Shown piece after piece: positions 15,358 to 22,821 of a stretch of 23,237 nt of DNA; the stretch's first letter is position 1, and each line of letters starts with the position of its first letter. The stretch covers positions 1 to 23,237 of the forward strand of contig JAVBNU010000054.1 in assembly GCA_031551265.1 (NCBI GenBank). Reading direction: 5' to 3'. The DNA is from JAVBNU01 sp031551265. GTDB lineage: Bacteria > Cyanobacteriota > Vampirovibrionia > Gastranaerophilales > Gastranaerophilaceae. The translations under genes were made by a program, and so were the position numbers. The notes beneath the pieces are model-generated. The model did not search any database, was not told where the DNA came from, and saw only the letters and a program-made list of their open reading frames with translations.

Positions 15358-15482
15358 GTCATCGCGCAGTCCGTAGGGTGCGTCCCACGCACCAAATAGA
15401 TCTGGTGATTAGGAATACTATACCTTACATATTATTGTTGGGGTGGAAACCCCAACCTACATACTTGTCGCTGCGCGATGAC
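15358..15482. repeat. Nested composite hairpin repeat, holds copy 2 of the 26-bp element
   Basis: GTCATCGCGCAG (15358-15369) and CTGCGCGATGAC (15471-15482) are perfect 12-bp inverted arms. Between them lie two perfect hairpins: GGTGCGT, CCC, ACGCACC (15377-15393) and GTTGGGGT, GGAA, ACCCCAAC (15437-15456). The 26 bp at 15435-15460 are the exact reverse complement of 5445-5470. The whole could fold as one three-armed structure. It fills most of the gap between the aldolase gene and the DUF3137-like gene, which weakens the case that they share a transcript. Confidence 0.7.
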
Positions 15483-15498
15483 AGTCCCAAAAAGAGTA

Positions 15499-16287
15499 TT
15501 AAGATGAGAAAAGAAGATGTTCCAACTTCATTGATAGTTCATTTAAACGTTTTTCATCAAGGTTGTGCACTGAGCCGAAGAGGCTCTTTTTATGGCATAT
15601 CCAGAGTTGTTCAAATTCTAAAGCCTTAATTATAGTAGCTGATAATTGTTCGGAGTTGATAATTTCAAAATCAAAAACAACTTTTCGTGTTTCAAATTTA
15701 ATTTGGTGTTTTGACGCAAGCTTTCTTAAAAAAAACGTCGATTCAGGACAAATCCCACCGCCTAATGTAATTTGCAAGCTTTTTTGTGCAACTTTTTCAC
15801 AAGCCTCATCAAGCAGTTTGAGTAGAATTTCTGCGTTGATAAATTCTTTTGTAATATTCAGTGAGCCGATTAAATCACTGCGTCCAAAGACAATGCCTTT
15901 TATAAATTTAATTTCATCTGTGTTTAAAATAGCATCAAGTTTTTGCATGCCAACAGCAGTTTCTATATTTATAAGTAGCTCAGGTAACTCACCATCGTAA
16001 ATGCTCTGTATAGTCTTAACGAATTTTTGCATCGCATAAGGCGACTCAATCATCGGTGCTACAATTTTTTTAACGCCAATTTTTTGCAGCTGATAAATAT
16101 CATTCACCGCAGCGCAGCCGCCAATTTTTACAACAAAATCGAGACCGGCATTCTCTGCCAGCCCTGCCAATAATACTGTATCTTCATAAGTTGCACCCTC
16201 TGACTCGAATTCTGATTTGAGTGCGCATGCTGAATTTTTCTTTAATTCTGATAATTTCTCTAATATAGCCTGTTGTGAAATATCCAT
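15499..16287 (-). CDS. HpcH/HpaI aldolase/citrate lyase-family protein
   Basis: A 262-residue TIM-barrel protein of the class II HpcH/HpaI family, whose members make or break C-C bonds of 2-oxo-acid type substrates with a divalent metal. KIGGCAAVNDI (54-64), APMIESPYAM (77-86), metal-ligand candidates Glu109 in INIETAVG and Asp138 in GRSDLIGSL are visible. Similar proteins often occur near sugar-acid or surface polysaccharide genes, but no such cluster is here, so the substrate stays open. The ATG at 16287 has only weak GAG upstream. A nested hairpin repeat separates it from the next minus-strand gene. Confidence 0.75.
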   Translation of the reverse strand: MDISQQAILEKLSELKKNSACALKSEFESEGATYEDTVLLAGLAENAGLDFVVKIGGCAAVNDIYQLQKIGVKKIVAPMIESPYAMQKFVKTIQSIYDGELPELLINIETAVGMQKLDAILNTDEIKFIKGIVFGRSDLIGSLNITKEFINAEILLKLLDEACEKVAQKSLQITLGGGICPESTFFLRKLASKHQIKFETRKVVFDFEIINSEQLSATIIKALEFEQLWICHKKSLFGSVHNLDEKRLNELSMKLEHLLFSS

Positions 16288-16316
16288 GTGTCTCTATGTA
16301 TTTCCTGTGTTCTACG

Positions 16317-16322
16317 ATTATA
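16317..16322 (-). promoter_or_regulatory. Possible -10 box for the aldolase-like gene
   Basis: A perfect TATAAT on the minus strand about 30 nt before the aldolase start codon. The -35 region is not recognisable, so this is a partial promoter call. Apart from it the 16288-16513 gap is AT-rich with no gene seen. Confidence 0.35.
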
Positions 16323-16513
16323 ATATCTTAGCATTAAAACATTTTTCTATACTCATTCACTACCCGAATGTAATGAGTAAATAAAATAAAACATTAAACA
16401 ATTATCTAAGTATAAATTATACATCCAGTTAATTTATCTCACATCAAATGCGGGTAAACTAAAAATAACGAAACACACCAAATTATTTCAAATGAGACAT
16501 GTGGAGTAAAAAA

Positions 16514-16822
16514 ATGTTAGTTGATAGATACAATACAGGAATAAATCAGCTCAAACAGCTGGAATTCAGGAATATTGACAAAGATGTTTTGCCATGGTTT
16601 GAAGAGCTTAGCTCCGAAAACAATTGCAAAATAGAGCGCAAAGAATGGAAAAGTAAATACAACAGCTATGTAATATACGATTACGAACCGTTTTGTTGTG
16701 AAGGCTTTGAAATTAATCTGCTCGTTTCGTCAATGAGTTATGAACATTTGTACTTTCTAAATTATTTATATAAAAATAAACTCAACACGATTGAGTATTT
16801 GAACAGTTGTGTGAAGATATGA
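16514..16822 (+). CDS. Hypothetical 102-residue protein
   Basis: I recognise no family. The protein is rich in Tyr, Asn, Glu and Lys, with a Cys pair in PFCCEGFEINLLV and a C-terminal helix-like stretch; no signal peptide or membrane segment. The ATG at 16514 is chosen because GGAG lies 8 nt upstream; an in-frame ATG at 16499 has a poorer signal. It stands alone between a divergent aldolase-like gene and what looks like a gene remnant, so it could be an orphan or a recent arrival. Confidence 0.5.
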   Translation: MLVDRYNTGINQLKQLEFRNIDKDVLPWFEELSSENNCKIERKEWKSKYNSYVIYDYEPFCCEGFEINLLVSSMSYEHLYFLNYLYKNKLNTIEYLNSCVKI

Positions 16823-16830
16823 TTTCGTAA

Positions 16831-17094
16831 TTTTATATAGATGTCAATCCTGGGTTTGTTGAAACAGATATTTGCAAGAGTAAGAACAGTAAAACTGTTT
16901 GAAGCTCCATGGCGTTCGAATGATGCTGCGGCGGAGAAACAATATATACTGCTTTACCTAAGAAACAGTGGTCGGGCGTTCGAATTGTAAATATTATGCC
17001 AACAAACCCCTGGATGACCAAATGGACCGTGCAAGGACAAAAATCCAAAGGTAATATTGTCCTTGCACATTCCCATATAAAAAATAAATTCTAA
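16831..17094 (+). pseudogene. Possible decayed C-terminal end of a short-chain dehydrogenase/reductase
   Basis: No single open frame explains this stretch, but pieces in three frames line up in order. First frame: VNPGFVETDICKSKNSK, like the PG-x-x-x-T motif after the active site of short-chain dehydrogenases. Second: EAPWRSNDAAAEK, like the segment with two alanines before the last helix. Third: TIYTALPKKQWSGVRIVN. Shifts at A-rich runs near 16890 and 16937 would join them. The catalytic YxxxK part is missing, so only the end remains. The family match is from recognition of motif style, and the stretch could be chance. Confidence 0.4.
17029..17068. other. Perfect 12-bp inverted repeat upstream of the signalling locus
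   Basis: GTGCAAGGACAA (17029-17040) and TTGTCCTTGCAC (17057-17068) pair perfectly with a 16-nt loop. No T-run follows on either strand, so it is a poor intrinsic terminator. It lies 27 nt before the -35 box of the HD-GYP gene and could be an operator, a boundary hairpin or part of a repeat. Confidence 0.55.
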
Positions 17095-17095
17095 A

Positions 17096-17125
17096 TTGCC
17101 CCAAATTATATAAATAGTGTATAAT
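17096..17125 (+). promoter_or_regulatory. Promoter of the HD-GYP signalling locus
   Basis: TTGCCC (17096-17101) and a perfect TATAAT (17120-17125) are 18 bp apart, a good sigma-70-type promoter. Transcription would start near 17132, giving a leader of about 210 nt before the ATG at 17345. Confidence 0.6.
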
Positions 17126-17131
17126 ATTTAT

Positions 17132-17344
17132 TAAATGAGGATGAAGAAAAAGTCACTTACAGAGACAGGCTCACAAGGATTGCAAAAACTCACCTGTTCG
17201 CTTTGTCAAAAATGACACTTCTAATCCGACCTAAGAAGTGCTAAGTCATTGTCGGCTGCGAGATAGCCGGTGACAACGACGAGAGCCGGATATAAGAGCG
17301 TAAGAAAAATCGAAGATTTTTTCCAGCTCCAAATAGGTTACGGT
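17132..17344 (+). other. Long structured 5' leader of the HD-GYP gene
   Basis: Several hairpins can form: ACAGG/CCTGT (about 17164-17195), TGTCA/TGACA around AAAA (about 17203-17216), ACTTCT/AGAAGT (17216-17238), a longer one with GTCGGCT and AGCCGGTGAC (17251-17274), and GAAAAATC, GAA, GATTTTT before the start codon. I found no match to the c-di-GMP (GEMM) or other riboswitch cores that I know. Parts resemble diverged GTCATT...GCAATCC repeats, so it may be repeat-derived rather than a sensor. Confidence 0.3.
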
Positions 17345-19261
17345 ATGAGTAAAAACACATTAGTTAATAATGAGGATTTGAGGCAAAAAGCGACGAAACA
17401 TTCCTGTTCAGCGTTTAAGCTATATAATCAGAATGCGCTGAAAGAAGCGCTGAGTGAGTTCGCCGAAGCTAATAAAATTTTTACTTCTTTTCATGATATG
17501 GAAAATATTTCTATTTGTTTGTCATGGATGAGTCTGATTAATTACAAAATTAACCCGAACAACTACTACAAAATTATTATTATGTTGAACGATGCAAAAT
17601 TTTTGGCTGAGAATAGCAGCTCTAAATTGGCGTTATTCCATTATTACTATGCGTCCGGCAGTATTAATTTTCTTGATGAGAATTATGCGGAGTCGCTGTA
17701 TCATCTTGATAAGGCGAAAAATTTGTCTGAGGGTAAAAATGATTTTGACTCACAGATTTATATTTTGTTGGCCAAAATTTTTGAGATGAATGAGCAATAT
17801 GAAAAAGCTTATATTCACTGGAATTTAGCTTTGCAATCTTCTAATCTTAACAAAAAAGAAAGTACCGTTGTTACAGAAAATATTAAGAGATTGAAAAAAT
17901 ATCGTGAGGATATTAACAAAAATAAAGCTGTACCTGAGCTTCAGGAAGCAATTCCGGCGACACCTGACAAAGATCCTCTAATTGCACTTTTGAAGATTGC
18001 GCGTACGGTTTCGGCACAAACTGATATTGATGTGCTGCTGAAAACTATTGCCGAGATTACTAAAAATGCTCTTGAGGCTGACCGATGTACAGTATTTTTG
18101 CATGATAAAGAAAAAAATGAGTTATGGTCAAAAGTTGCGTTGGGATTGGGTACCGAAGAACTTCGCTTTCCGGCAGACAGAGGCTTGGCAGGTCACGTTG
18201 TCACGACGGGTGAAACGGTTATAATTAACGATGCATACACTGATGCGCGTTTTAATAAAGATATCGATTTACAGACCGGATATAGAACACAAACGATTTT
18301 GTGCATGCCTATCAGAAATATTAAACACGAGATCGTGGGAGTCTTTCAGGTATTAAACAAGCTTAATAATACTTTTACCGAGCACGATGAGGATTTACTT
18401 ATCGCAATCGGCTCAAGTGCAGGTATCGCGCTCGAAAATGCTCGTTTATTCAAACACCAGCAGGAGTTGTTTGACCAACAAACGGTGCTTTTTGCAAGCT
18501 TTATTGATACTTTGGTTGCGTCTATAGATGCTCGTGATAAGAGTACGTCAGGTCATTCAAGCCGTGTAAAAATGTACTCGCGTTTGATGTGCTCGGAGTT
18601 GGGATTTGACCCCAAGCAGATTGAGGTGATTGAGCATGCTGCAATTCTGCATGATATCGGCAAAATCGGTATTCGCGACTCTGTCTTGCAAAAAGATGGC
18701 AAACTAACGAACGATGAGTATGCCCATATTCAACTTCACGTTAATATAACTTACGATATACTCAGTAAAATTTATCTTTCCAAAAATATGGCCGATGTTG
18801 CTGAGATTGCGTCAGCACACCACGAGCGCTTTGACGGAAAAGGCTATTTCCGAAATCGTAAAGGTGATGCGATACCTATTGGCGGGCGGATTTTGGCGGT
18901 TGCTGATGTGTTTGACGCGGTTACGTCTCACAGACATTATCGTGACAAAATGCCTATCAAAAATGCTCTTGAAGTACTTGTGAGCGGTGCTGGGAGCCAA
19001 TTTGATGATGCGTTAGTCAGAATTTTTATGGATATTACTCTTGATAAAATAGTAAAAGTATTTTTGGCGGAATTCGAAGTAGAACTGCTGTCTAAGGATG
19101 AAAATACGTTGAAAGGCTATACATTAAGCAATTTATATGACATAATAATAAAAGTAGAAGGTTGTGCATCCAAAAATGCGCACGATGAAGTTGATAACGA
19201 CGAAGCTGAGTTGATTGACATCTTTAATAAGTACTACACTTATAAATCGATACTTAGTTAA
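17345..19261 (+). CDS. TPR-GAF-HD-GYP protein, probable cyclic-di-GMP phosphodiesterase
   Basis: A 638-residue cytosolic signalling protein. Residues about 10-180 are helical TPR-like repeats, 225-365 a GAF sensor domain, and 385-560 an HD-GYP domain, which hydrolyses cyclic-di-GMP with two or three metal ions. The metal-binding HD (436-437, in LHDIGKIGIRD), HH (492-493) and the block GGRILAVADVFDAVTS are present. The signature GYP is GYF (500-502) here, so its Pro is lost; GYP helps partner contact and substrate handling, and the metal ligands are kept, so activity is likely but not certain. The ATG at 17345 is preferred over a GTG at 17270 because the latter lies inside a predicted hairpin of the leader and gives an unusual N-terminus; AGG lies 8 nt before the ATG. 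It is first in a five-gene run. GAF ligand unknown. Confidence 0.9.
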   Translation: MSKNTLVNNEDLRQKATKHSCSAFKLYNQNALKEALSEFAEANKIFTSFHDMENISICLSWMSLINYKINPNNYYKIIIMLNDAKFLAENSSSKLALFHYYYASGSINFLDENYAESLYHLDKAKNLSEGKNDFDSQIYILLAKIFEMNEQYEKAYIHWNLALQSSNLNKKESTVVTENIKRLKKYREDINKNKAVPELQEAIPATPDKDPLIALLKIARTVSAQTDIDVLLKTIAEITKNALEADRCTVFLHDKEKNELWSKVALGLGTEELRFPADRGLAGHVVTTGETVIINDAYTDARFNKDIDLQTGYRTQTILCMPIRNIKHEIVGVFQVLNKLNNTFTEHDEDLLIAIGSSAGIALENARLFKHQQELFDQQTVLFASFIDTLVASIDARDKSTSGHSSRVKMYSRLMCSELGFDPKQIEVIEHAAILHDIGKIGIRDSVLQKDGKLTNDEYAHIQLHVNITYDILSKIYLSKNMADVAEIASAHHERFDGKGYFRNRKGDAIPIGGRILAVADVFDAVTSHRHYRDKMPIKNALEVLVSGAGSQFDDALVRIFMDITLDKIVKVFLAEFEVELLSKDENTLKGYTLSNLYDIIIKVEGCASKNAHDEVDNDEAELIDIFNKYYTYKSILS

Positions 19262-19272
19262 TGGCGGACTAA

Positions 19273-20877
19273 ATGCAAATATCTAATTTCAAAAAAATTA
19301 TGTTGAGTACGATTTTCCTATCGATTCCCCTGTGCGGTTTCTGTACAGAGTATGATGTCGATTATACTAATCCTGCTGTTGAGGCGGCAAAGTATAAATT
19401 CATTAATAATGTCGAAAATAATACATTGCAATCGGATATTGTGAAAATTGTAAACTCGATTAATCCATATTCTGAAACACATATGGATAACGAGACCAAA
19501 TCCTCGGACTATAAAAGATATGAAGATGCGATTAACAAATTTATGCAAGGTAATACAGTTGTCGCGTACAAAGAGCTTTATACTGCTTTGAACAAAATTC
19601 AGAAGCAAGACTTTTTGTATATTAGTGTTGCATATAAATTCACGAATATTGGCTTTTATACGCTTGCGACCAATGCTATAAATCTTGTTGAAGATAACGA
19701 AATTTGGGGAAAACAAATTAATTTGCTTAAAAACAATTATTTCCCGTCTTACACTCTCAGCTATGATGACGAGATATACCTGGCAGGGTTATACAGCGAT
19801 ATTTACTTTCACAATTTGGCGTTTGAAGTAATTAAAGACCTGAGCAAAAATGAAAAGCTGACGAAAAACTCGGATTATGCGAATTATTTGCTATCTCTTG
19901 CGTATTATGAAACCAAAGAGTACAAGCAGGCTTTGAGTGCCGTAAACAAAGCGATTGCTATTAATCCCCATAATATAAATTACCAAAAAAATAAAGCGCA
20001 AATTTTGTGCGAGTTGAAAGACTACAAACAAGCAACAAAAATCATTGATACTCTGACTGATGAAGCTAATAATATCGTCATAGACAGGAAAGATTTACTC
20101 GCGTTGAAAGAATATATTTTGGCTAAATCATGCACTGATGAATATTTGGCGAAATATCATTTAGGCAAGTATTTTTACGTTAAAGGCGATAATACCCGTG
20201 CCTTGAAAAGTTTGAACCAAAGCTTGGGGCCTAAGAAAAAATACTATCAGGCTTATGCCTTGATGGGTAAAATTTATACTGATAACGGCAATTTAGGCAA
20301 GGCTAAAGAAAGTTATGAAAAAGCGTATAAATTAAATAAAAACGACCCTCAGACGCTGCTCGGACTTGGCGATTTGAAATTCAAAGAAGGTAATGTTCAA
20401 GAGGCGCTCAATTATTTCTTGTTGGCTACGAAAAAAGATAAAAATTATATTCCTGCGCTTTTATATGGTGCGATGTGCTATAAAATTCTTAACCAGCCGG
20501 ATGTGGCTAAAAAGCTTTGTGAGGATGCGCTCAGCTTAAACTCATACATGCCGGATACGTATTACGTTTTCTCTAAGATTGATACTAAAGAATCCACAAT
20601 GTATCTGAAAAAAGTTACATCGTATAACCCTCTATACGTTGATGCGTGGCTGGATTTGGCTTATAACTCAATTAAGGACAGAAATTTGGAGTTGGCGCGC
20701 ACTTATCTGCTCCCTGTCAAATATATTGACTCAGGCAATTATAAAGCCTATTATTATCAGGGTTTAATTGAAAAATTCGATAACCGCGATGAAGTTGCGA
20801 TGTATTACTTTAAAAAAGCATTGAGTATAAATCCTAATTACGAGCCGGCGTTGAATGAGGTAAAAAGTGAAATATAA
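19273..20877 (+). CDS. Exported TPR-repeat protein
   Basis: A 534-residue protein with an N-terminal signal peptide (KKIMLSTIFLSIPLCGFC, cleavage likely just after), so it is expected in the periplasm or on the cell surface. The mature part is mostly TPR helices; clear units lie around 200-240, 325-425 (AYALMGKIYTDNGNLGKAKE, LGLGDLKFKEGNVQEALNYF) and 490-525. TPRs bind other proteins, so it may scaffold or sense; I cannot name a partner. It follows the HD-GYP gene by 11 nt and overlaps the next regulator gene by 11 nt, so all three are probably one operon. The link suggests an envelope input or output for this signalling locus, which is inference. No enzyme domain is seen. Confidence 0.85.
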   Translation: MQISNFKKIMLSTIFLSIPLCGFCTEYDVDYTNPAVEAAKYKFINNVENNTLQSDIVKIVNSINPYSETHMDNETKSSDYKRYEDAINKFMQGNTVVAYKELYTALNKIQKQDFLYISVAYKFTNIGFYTLATNAINLVEDNEIWGKQINLLKNNYFPSYTLSYDDEIYLAGLYSDIYFHNLAFEVIKDLSKNEKLTKNSDYANYLLSLAYYETKEYKQALSAVNKAIAINPHNINYQKNKAQILCELKDYKQATKIIDTLTDEANNIVIDRKDLLALKEYILAKSCTDEYLAKYHLGKYFYVKGDNTRALKSLNQSLGPKKKYYQAYALMGKIYTDNGNLGKAKESYEKAYKLNKNDPQTLLGLGDLKFKEGNVQEALNYFLLATKKDKNYIPALLYGAMCYKILNQPDVAKKLCEDALSLNSYMPDTYYVFSKIDTKESTMYLKKVTSYNPLYVDAWLDLAYNSIKDRNLELARTYLLPVKYIDSGNYKAYYYQGLIEKFDNRDEVAMYYFKKALSINPNYEPALNEVKSEI

Positions 20878-21517
20878 CTTATTGATTGTTGAGGATCACG
20901 AACTTACAAGATATGGGCTAAAAACAACTTTTGAGAATGTAGAGTATATCGGGAATATTTTTGAGGCAGCTGAAGCGCAAATTGCCTTTGAGTTTGTCAA
21001 AAATGAAAAAGTTGACGTTGTTATAATGGACTTAGGGTTGCCCGGCATGAATGGTATTGATGCAATCAGGGTAATTAAGCAGCTTAATCCCAAAATTAAA
21101 TTTATTGTGCTAACCTCACATAGCGGCGACGAAGAAGTAGTTTCCGCGCTGAAAGCAGGCAGTCATAGTTATTGTTCAAAAGAGATTAAGCCAAAGCAAT
21201 TGGTTGAAATCGTTGAAATGACGCTTAACGGCGCATCATGGTTTGACCCGAAAGTCTCAAGTGTCGTTCTGAATATGGTTGCTGAGCATACAGAAAAAGA
21301 AACTAAGTCCGGCTCTGCCAAAGACTACAATCTGACTGGACGTGAAACTCAGGTTCTGAAGCTTATGTCAGAAGGACATACTAATCAGGAAATAGCAAAA
21401 AAATTATATGTTAGTGTAAACACCACAAAGGCGCATGTCTGCAGTATATTGCAAAAACTGAGTGTTGAAGACCGAACTCAAGCTGTAATTAAGGTTCTCA
21501 AAGATAATATCATATAA
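20867..21517 (+). CDS. NarL/FixJ-type response regulator
   Basis: A 216-residue DNA-binding regulator. The receiver domain (about 1-120) has acidic Glu9-Asp10, phospho-acceptor Asp55 in VIMDLGLPGMNG, Thr83 and Lys105; a LuxR-type helix-turn-helix (about 155-210, TGRETQVLKLMSEGHTNQEIAKKL) follows. All receiver active-site residues are kept, so phosphorylation is expected, yet no histidine kinase is encoded nearby. The start is a GTG 6 nt after GAGG, inside the end of the TPR gene, indicating coupled translation. Regulated genes are unknown. Confidence 0.93.
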   Translation: MKYNLLIVEDHELTRYGLKTTFENVEYIGNIFEAAEAQIAFEFVKNEKVDVVIMDLGLPGMNGIDAIRVIKQLNPKIKFIVLTSHSGDEEVVSALKAGSHSYCSKEIKPKQLVEIVEMTLNGASWFDPKVSSVVLNMVAEHTEKETKSGSAKDYNLTGRETQVLKLMSEGHTNQEIAKKLYVSVNTTKAHVCSILQKLSVEDRTQAVIKVLKDNII

Positions 21518-21526
21518 ACAGACGAA

Positions 21527-21555
21527 TTTACCTCTACATTGAAATGGTTTATAAT
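21527..21555 (+). promoter_or_regulatory. Promoter of the second response regulator
   Basis: TTTACC (21527-21532), a 17-bp spacer and a perfect TATAAT (21550-21555). It lies in the 72-nt gap between the two regulator genes, so the second regulator and the pentapeptide gene may be transcribed separately. Confidence 0.55.
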
Positions 21556-21589
21556 ATAAAAAAGAATAAGAGGAAGTGAAGGAATTTTT

Positions 21590-22219
21590 ATGCCGTCATT
21601 AGCAAGAATACTGTTAGTTGATGATAATCCCAGTTTTTTAGAAGATGCGTTGCCATTGTACGGTTATGATGTCACGGTTGCCCTAAACGGCGTGCAGGCT
21701 TTGAAAAAACTTGCTAACAAAAAAGAAGAAAAATTTGATTTAATATTACTGGACATAATGATGCCTCAAATGGATGGCTGGGAAACGCTGAAAGCCGTCC
21801 GTGAACTTAAGCATTATCGCTCAGTACCAATCATAATGGCGACAGCCGTGAATGATGAGCAAAAACAGATTTCGGGATTGAAGTTTGGGGCGGATGATTA
21901 TATTACCAAGCCGTTTATTTTACCGAACTTGCTGGCTCGTATCGAAGCGCTGTTACGCCGTGTTAACTGGCAGCAGGAAGATACTCCCGGGCAGATTGTA
22001 TTCTCCACCGAGGGTAATCTCTCTAACCTGACACCCATGGAAGTTAAGGTTCTCAAGCTTGCTGCTCAAGGTTCTTCAAATCAAGAAATTGCTGACATTT
22101 TGTGCGTCAGGCCAGTAACAGTCAAAACGCATATGTATAAAATATTTAAAAAGCTGAAAGTCACGAACAGAACACAGGCGATTTTGCTTGCGATACAAAT
22201 GAAAATTATTAATCAATAA
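21590..22219 (+). CDS. Response regulator, receiver plus LuxR-type DNA-binding domain
   Basis: A 209-residue regulator. The receiver (about 5-123) has Asp11-Asp12, phospho-acceptor Asp55 in LILLDIMMPQMDGWE, Thr85 and Lys107 in YITKPF; it looks more like OmpR-type receivers than the NarL-type one next door, yet its output domain is LuxR-type (about 146-202, TPMEVKVLKLAAQGSSNQEI). Such pairings occur in Cyanobacteria among others. The segment between the DD pair and the second strand (NPSFLEDALPLY) is about 3 residues shorter than usual, so helix 1 may be short. AAGGA lies 7 nt before the ATG. It has its own promoter and is followed by a pentapeptide gene after 9 nt. No cognate kinase is in the window. 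Confidence 0.92.
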   Translation: MPSLARILLVDDNPSFLEDALPLYGYDVTVALNGVQALKKLANKKEEKFDLILLDIMMPQMDGWETLKAVRELKHYRSVPIIMATAVNDEQKQISGLKFGADDYITKPFILPNLLARIEALLRRVNWQQEDTPGQIVFSTEGNLSNLTPMEVKVLKLAAQGSSNQEIADILCVRPVTVKTHMYKIFKKLKVTNRTQAILLAIQMKIINQ

Positions 22220-22228
22220 GGAGTTGCG

Positions 22229-22762
22229 ATGTCTGAATACACGAAAGACCAATTATTCGAGTTAATTTTAAATAATCAGGATGAGTTTAATGACTTTATA
22301 AAAACGACTGAAAACCTTGATTTAAGTGAGCTTGATTTTTCGAATGCGACAATCAATGGGATTGATTTTATAAATGCTGATTTAACCGGTGCAGCTTTCG
22401 TAGAAAGTACTTTGGAGTCTGTTAAATTTATCGACTGTGACTTAACCTCAGCGGATTTTACCCGCAGCAACCTTGTTGAAAGTGAATTTACCGGCTCACT
22501 GCTTAACGGAACGAATTTCAGCTATGCAACTCTAAGTTTTTGTTCTTTTACCGATGCGGATATGGCAGGATGTATTTTGAATTCTGCTGATTTGACTGAT
22601 TCTGACCTTTCAGCTTGTGAAAATTTAGACGCTTGTCGTTTTGACGAGGATACAATTTGGCCTGAAGAAATCAAACTGCCTGATGATTTTGACTCTACTT
22701 ACGTCGCCGACCTCTCCGGCATGGGCGACGACGATGAAGATTCAGAAAGTGACATGTACTAA
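22229..22762 (+). CDS. Pentapeptide-repeat protein
   Basis: A 177-residue protein whose residues about 29-140 follow the A(D/N)LxX repeat: LDFSN, IDFIN, ADLTG, AAFVE and so on, forming a right-handed square beta-helix. The N-terminal 28 residues are helical, and the C-terminal tail is strongly acidic (DDDEDSESD). Some such proteins mimic DNA and block gyrase, as do MfpA and Qnr, but most have unknown roles and this one shows no sign that settles it. It starts 9 nt after the regulator with AAGGAG upstream and ends the unit at a strong terminator, so it is probably produced with the second regulator. Confidence 0.88.
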   Translation: MSEYTKDQLFELILNNQDEFNDFIKTTENLDLSELDFSNATINGIDFINADLTGAAFVESTLESVKFIDCDLTSADFTRSNLVESEFTGSLLNGTNFSYATLSFCSFTDADMAGCILNSADLTDSDLSACENLDACRFDEDTIWPEEIKLPDDFDSTYVADLSGMGDDDEDSESDMY

Positions 22763-22771
22763 ATAATGCAT

Positions 22772-22803
22772 AAAAAAAAGACCCTCAAGAGGGTCTTTTT
22801 TTT
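22772..22803. terminator. Bidirectional intrinsic terminator
   Basis: GACCCT and AGGGTC form a 6-bp stem with a CAAG loop, flanked by eight As on the left and eight Ts on the right, so it works in both directions. It sits between the convergent pentapeptide and rpmB genes and ends both. Confidence 0.93.
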
Positions 22804-22821
22804 GTTTTAATTTTTAATTCA

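Noticed and set aside
16841..16990. Plus-strand 49-codon frame starting MSILGLLKQIF
   Set aside because: No Shine-Dalgarno sequence; better explained as one frame of the decayed dehydrogenase.
16833..17048. Minus-strand frame of 71 codons
   Set aside because: Opposite to the possible dehydrogenase remnant, no ribosome binding site, composition not protein-like.
17270..17344. GTG start adding 25 residues to the HD-GYP protein
   Set aside because: The GTG lies inside a predicted leader hairpin with no ribosome binding site; the ATG at 17345 is more likely.
17132..17344. GEMM-type cyclic-di-GMP riboswitch
   Set aside because: The core GGGCAAACC / GCAAAGCC motifs and the conserved tetraloop setting are not found.
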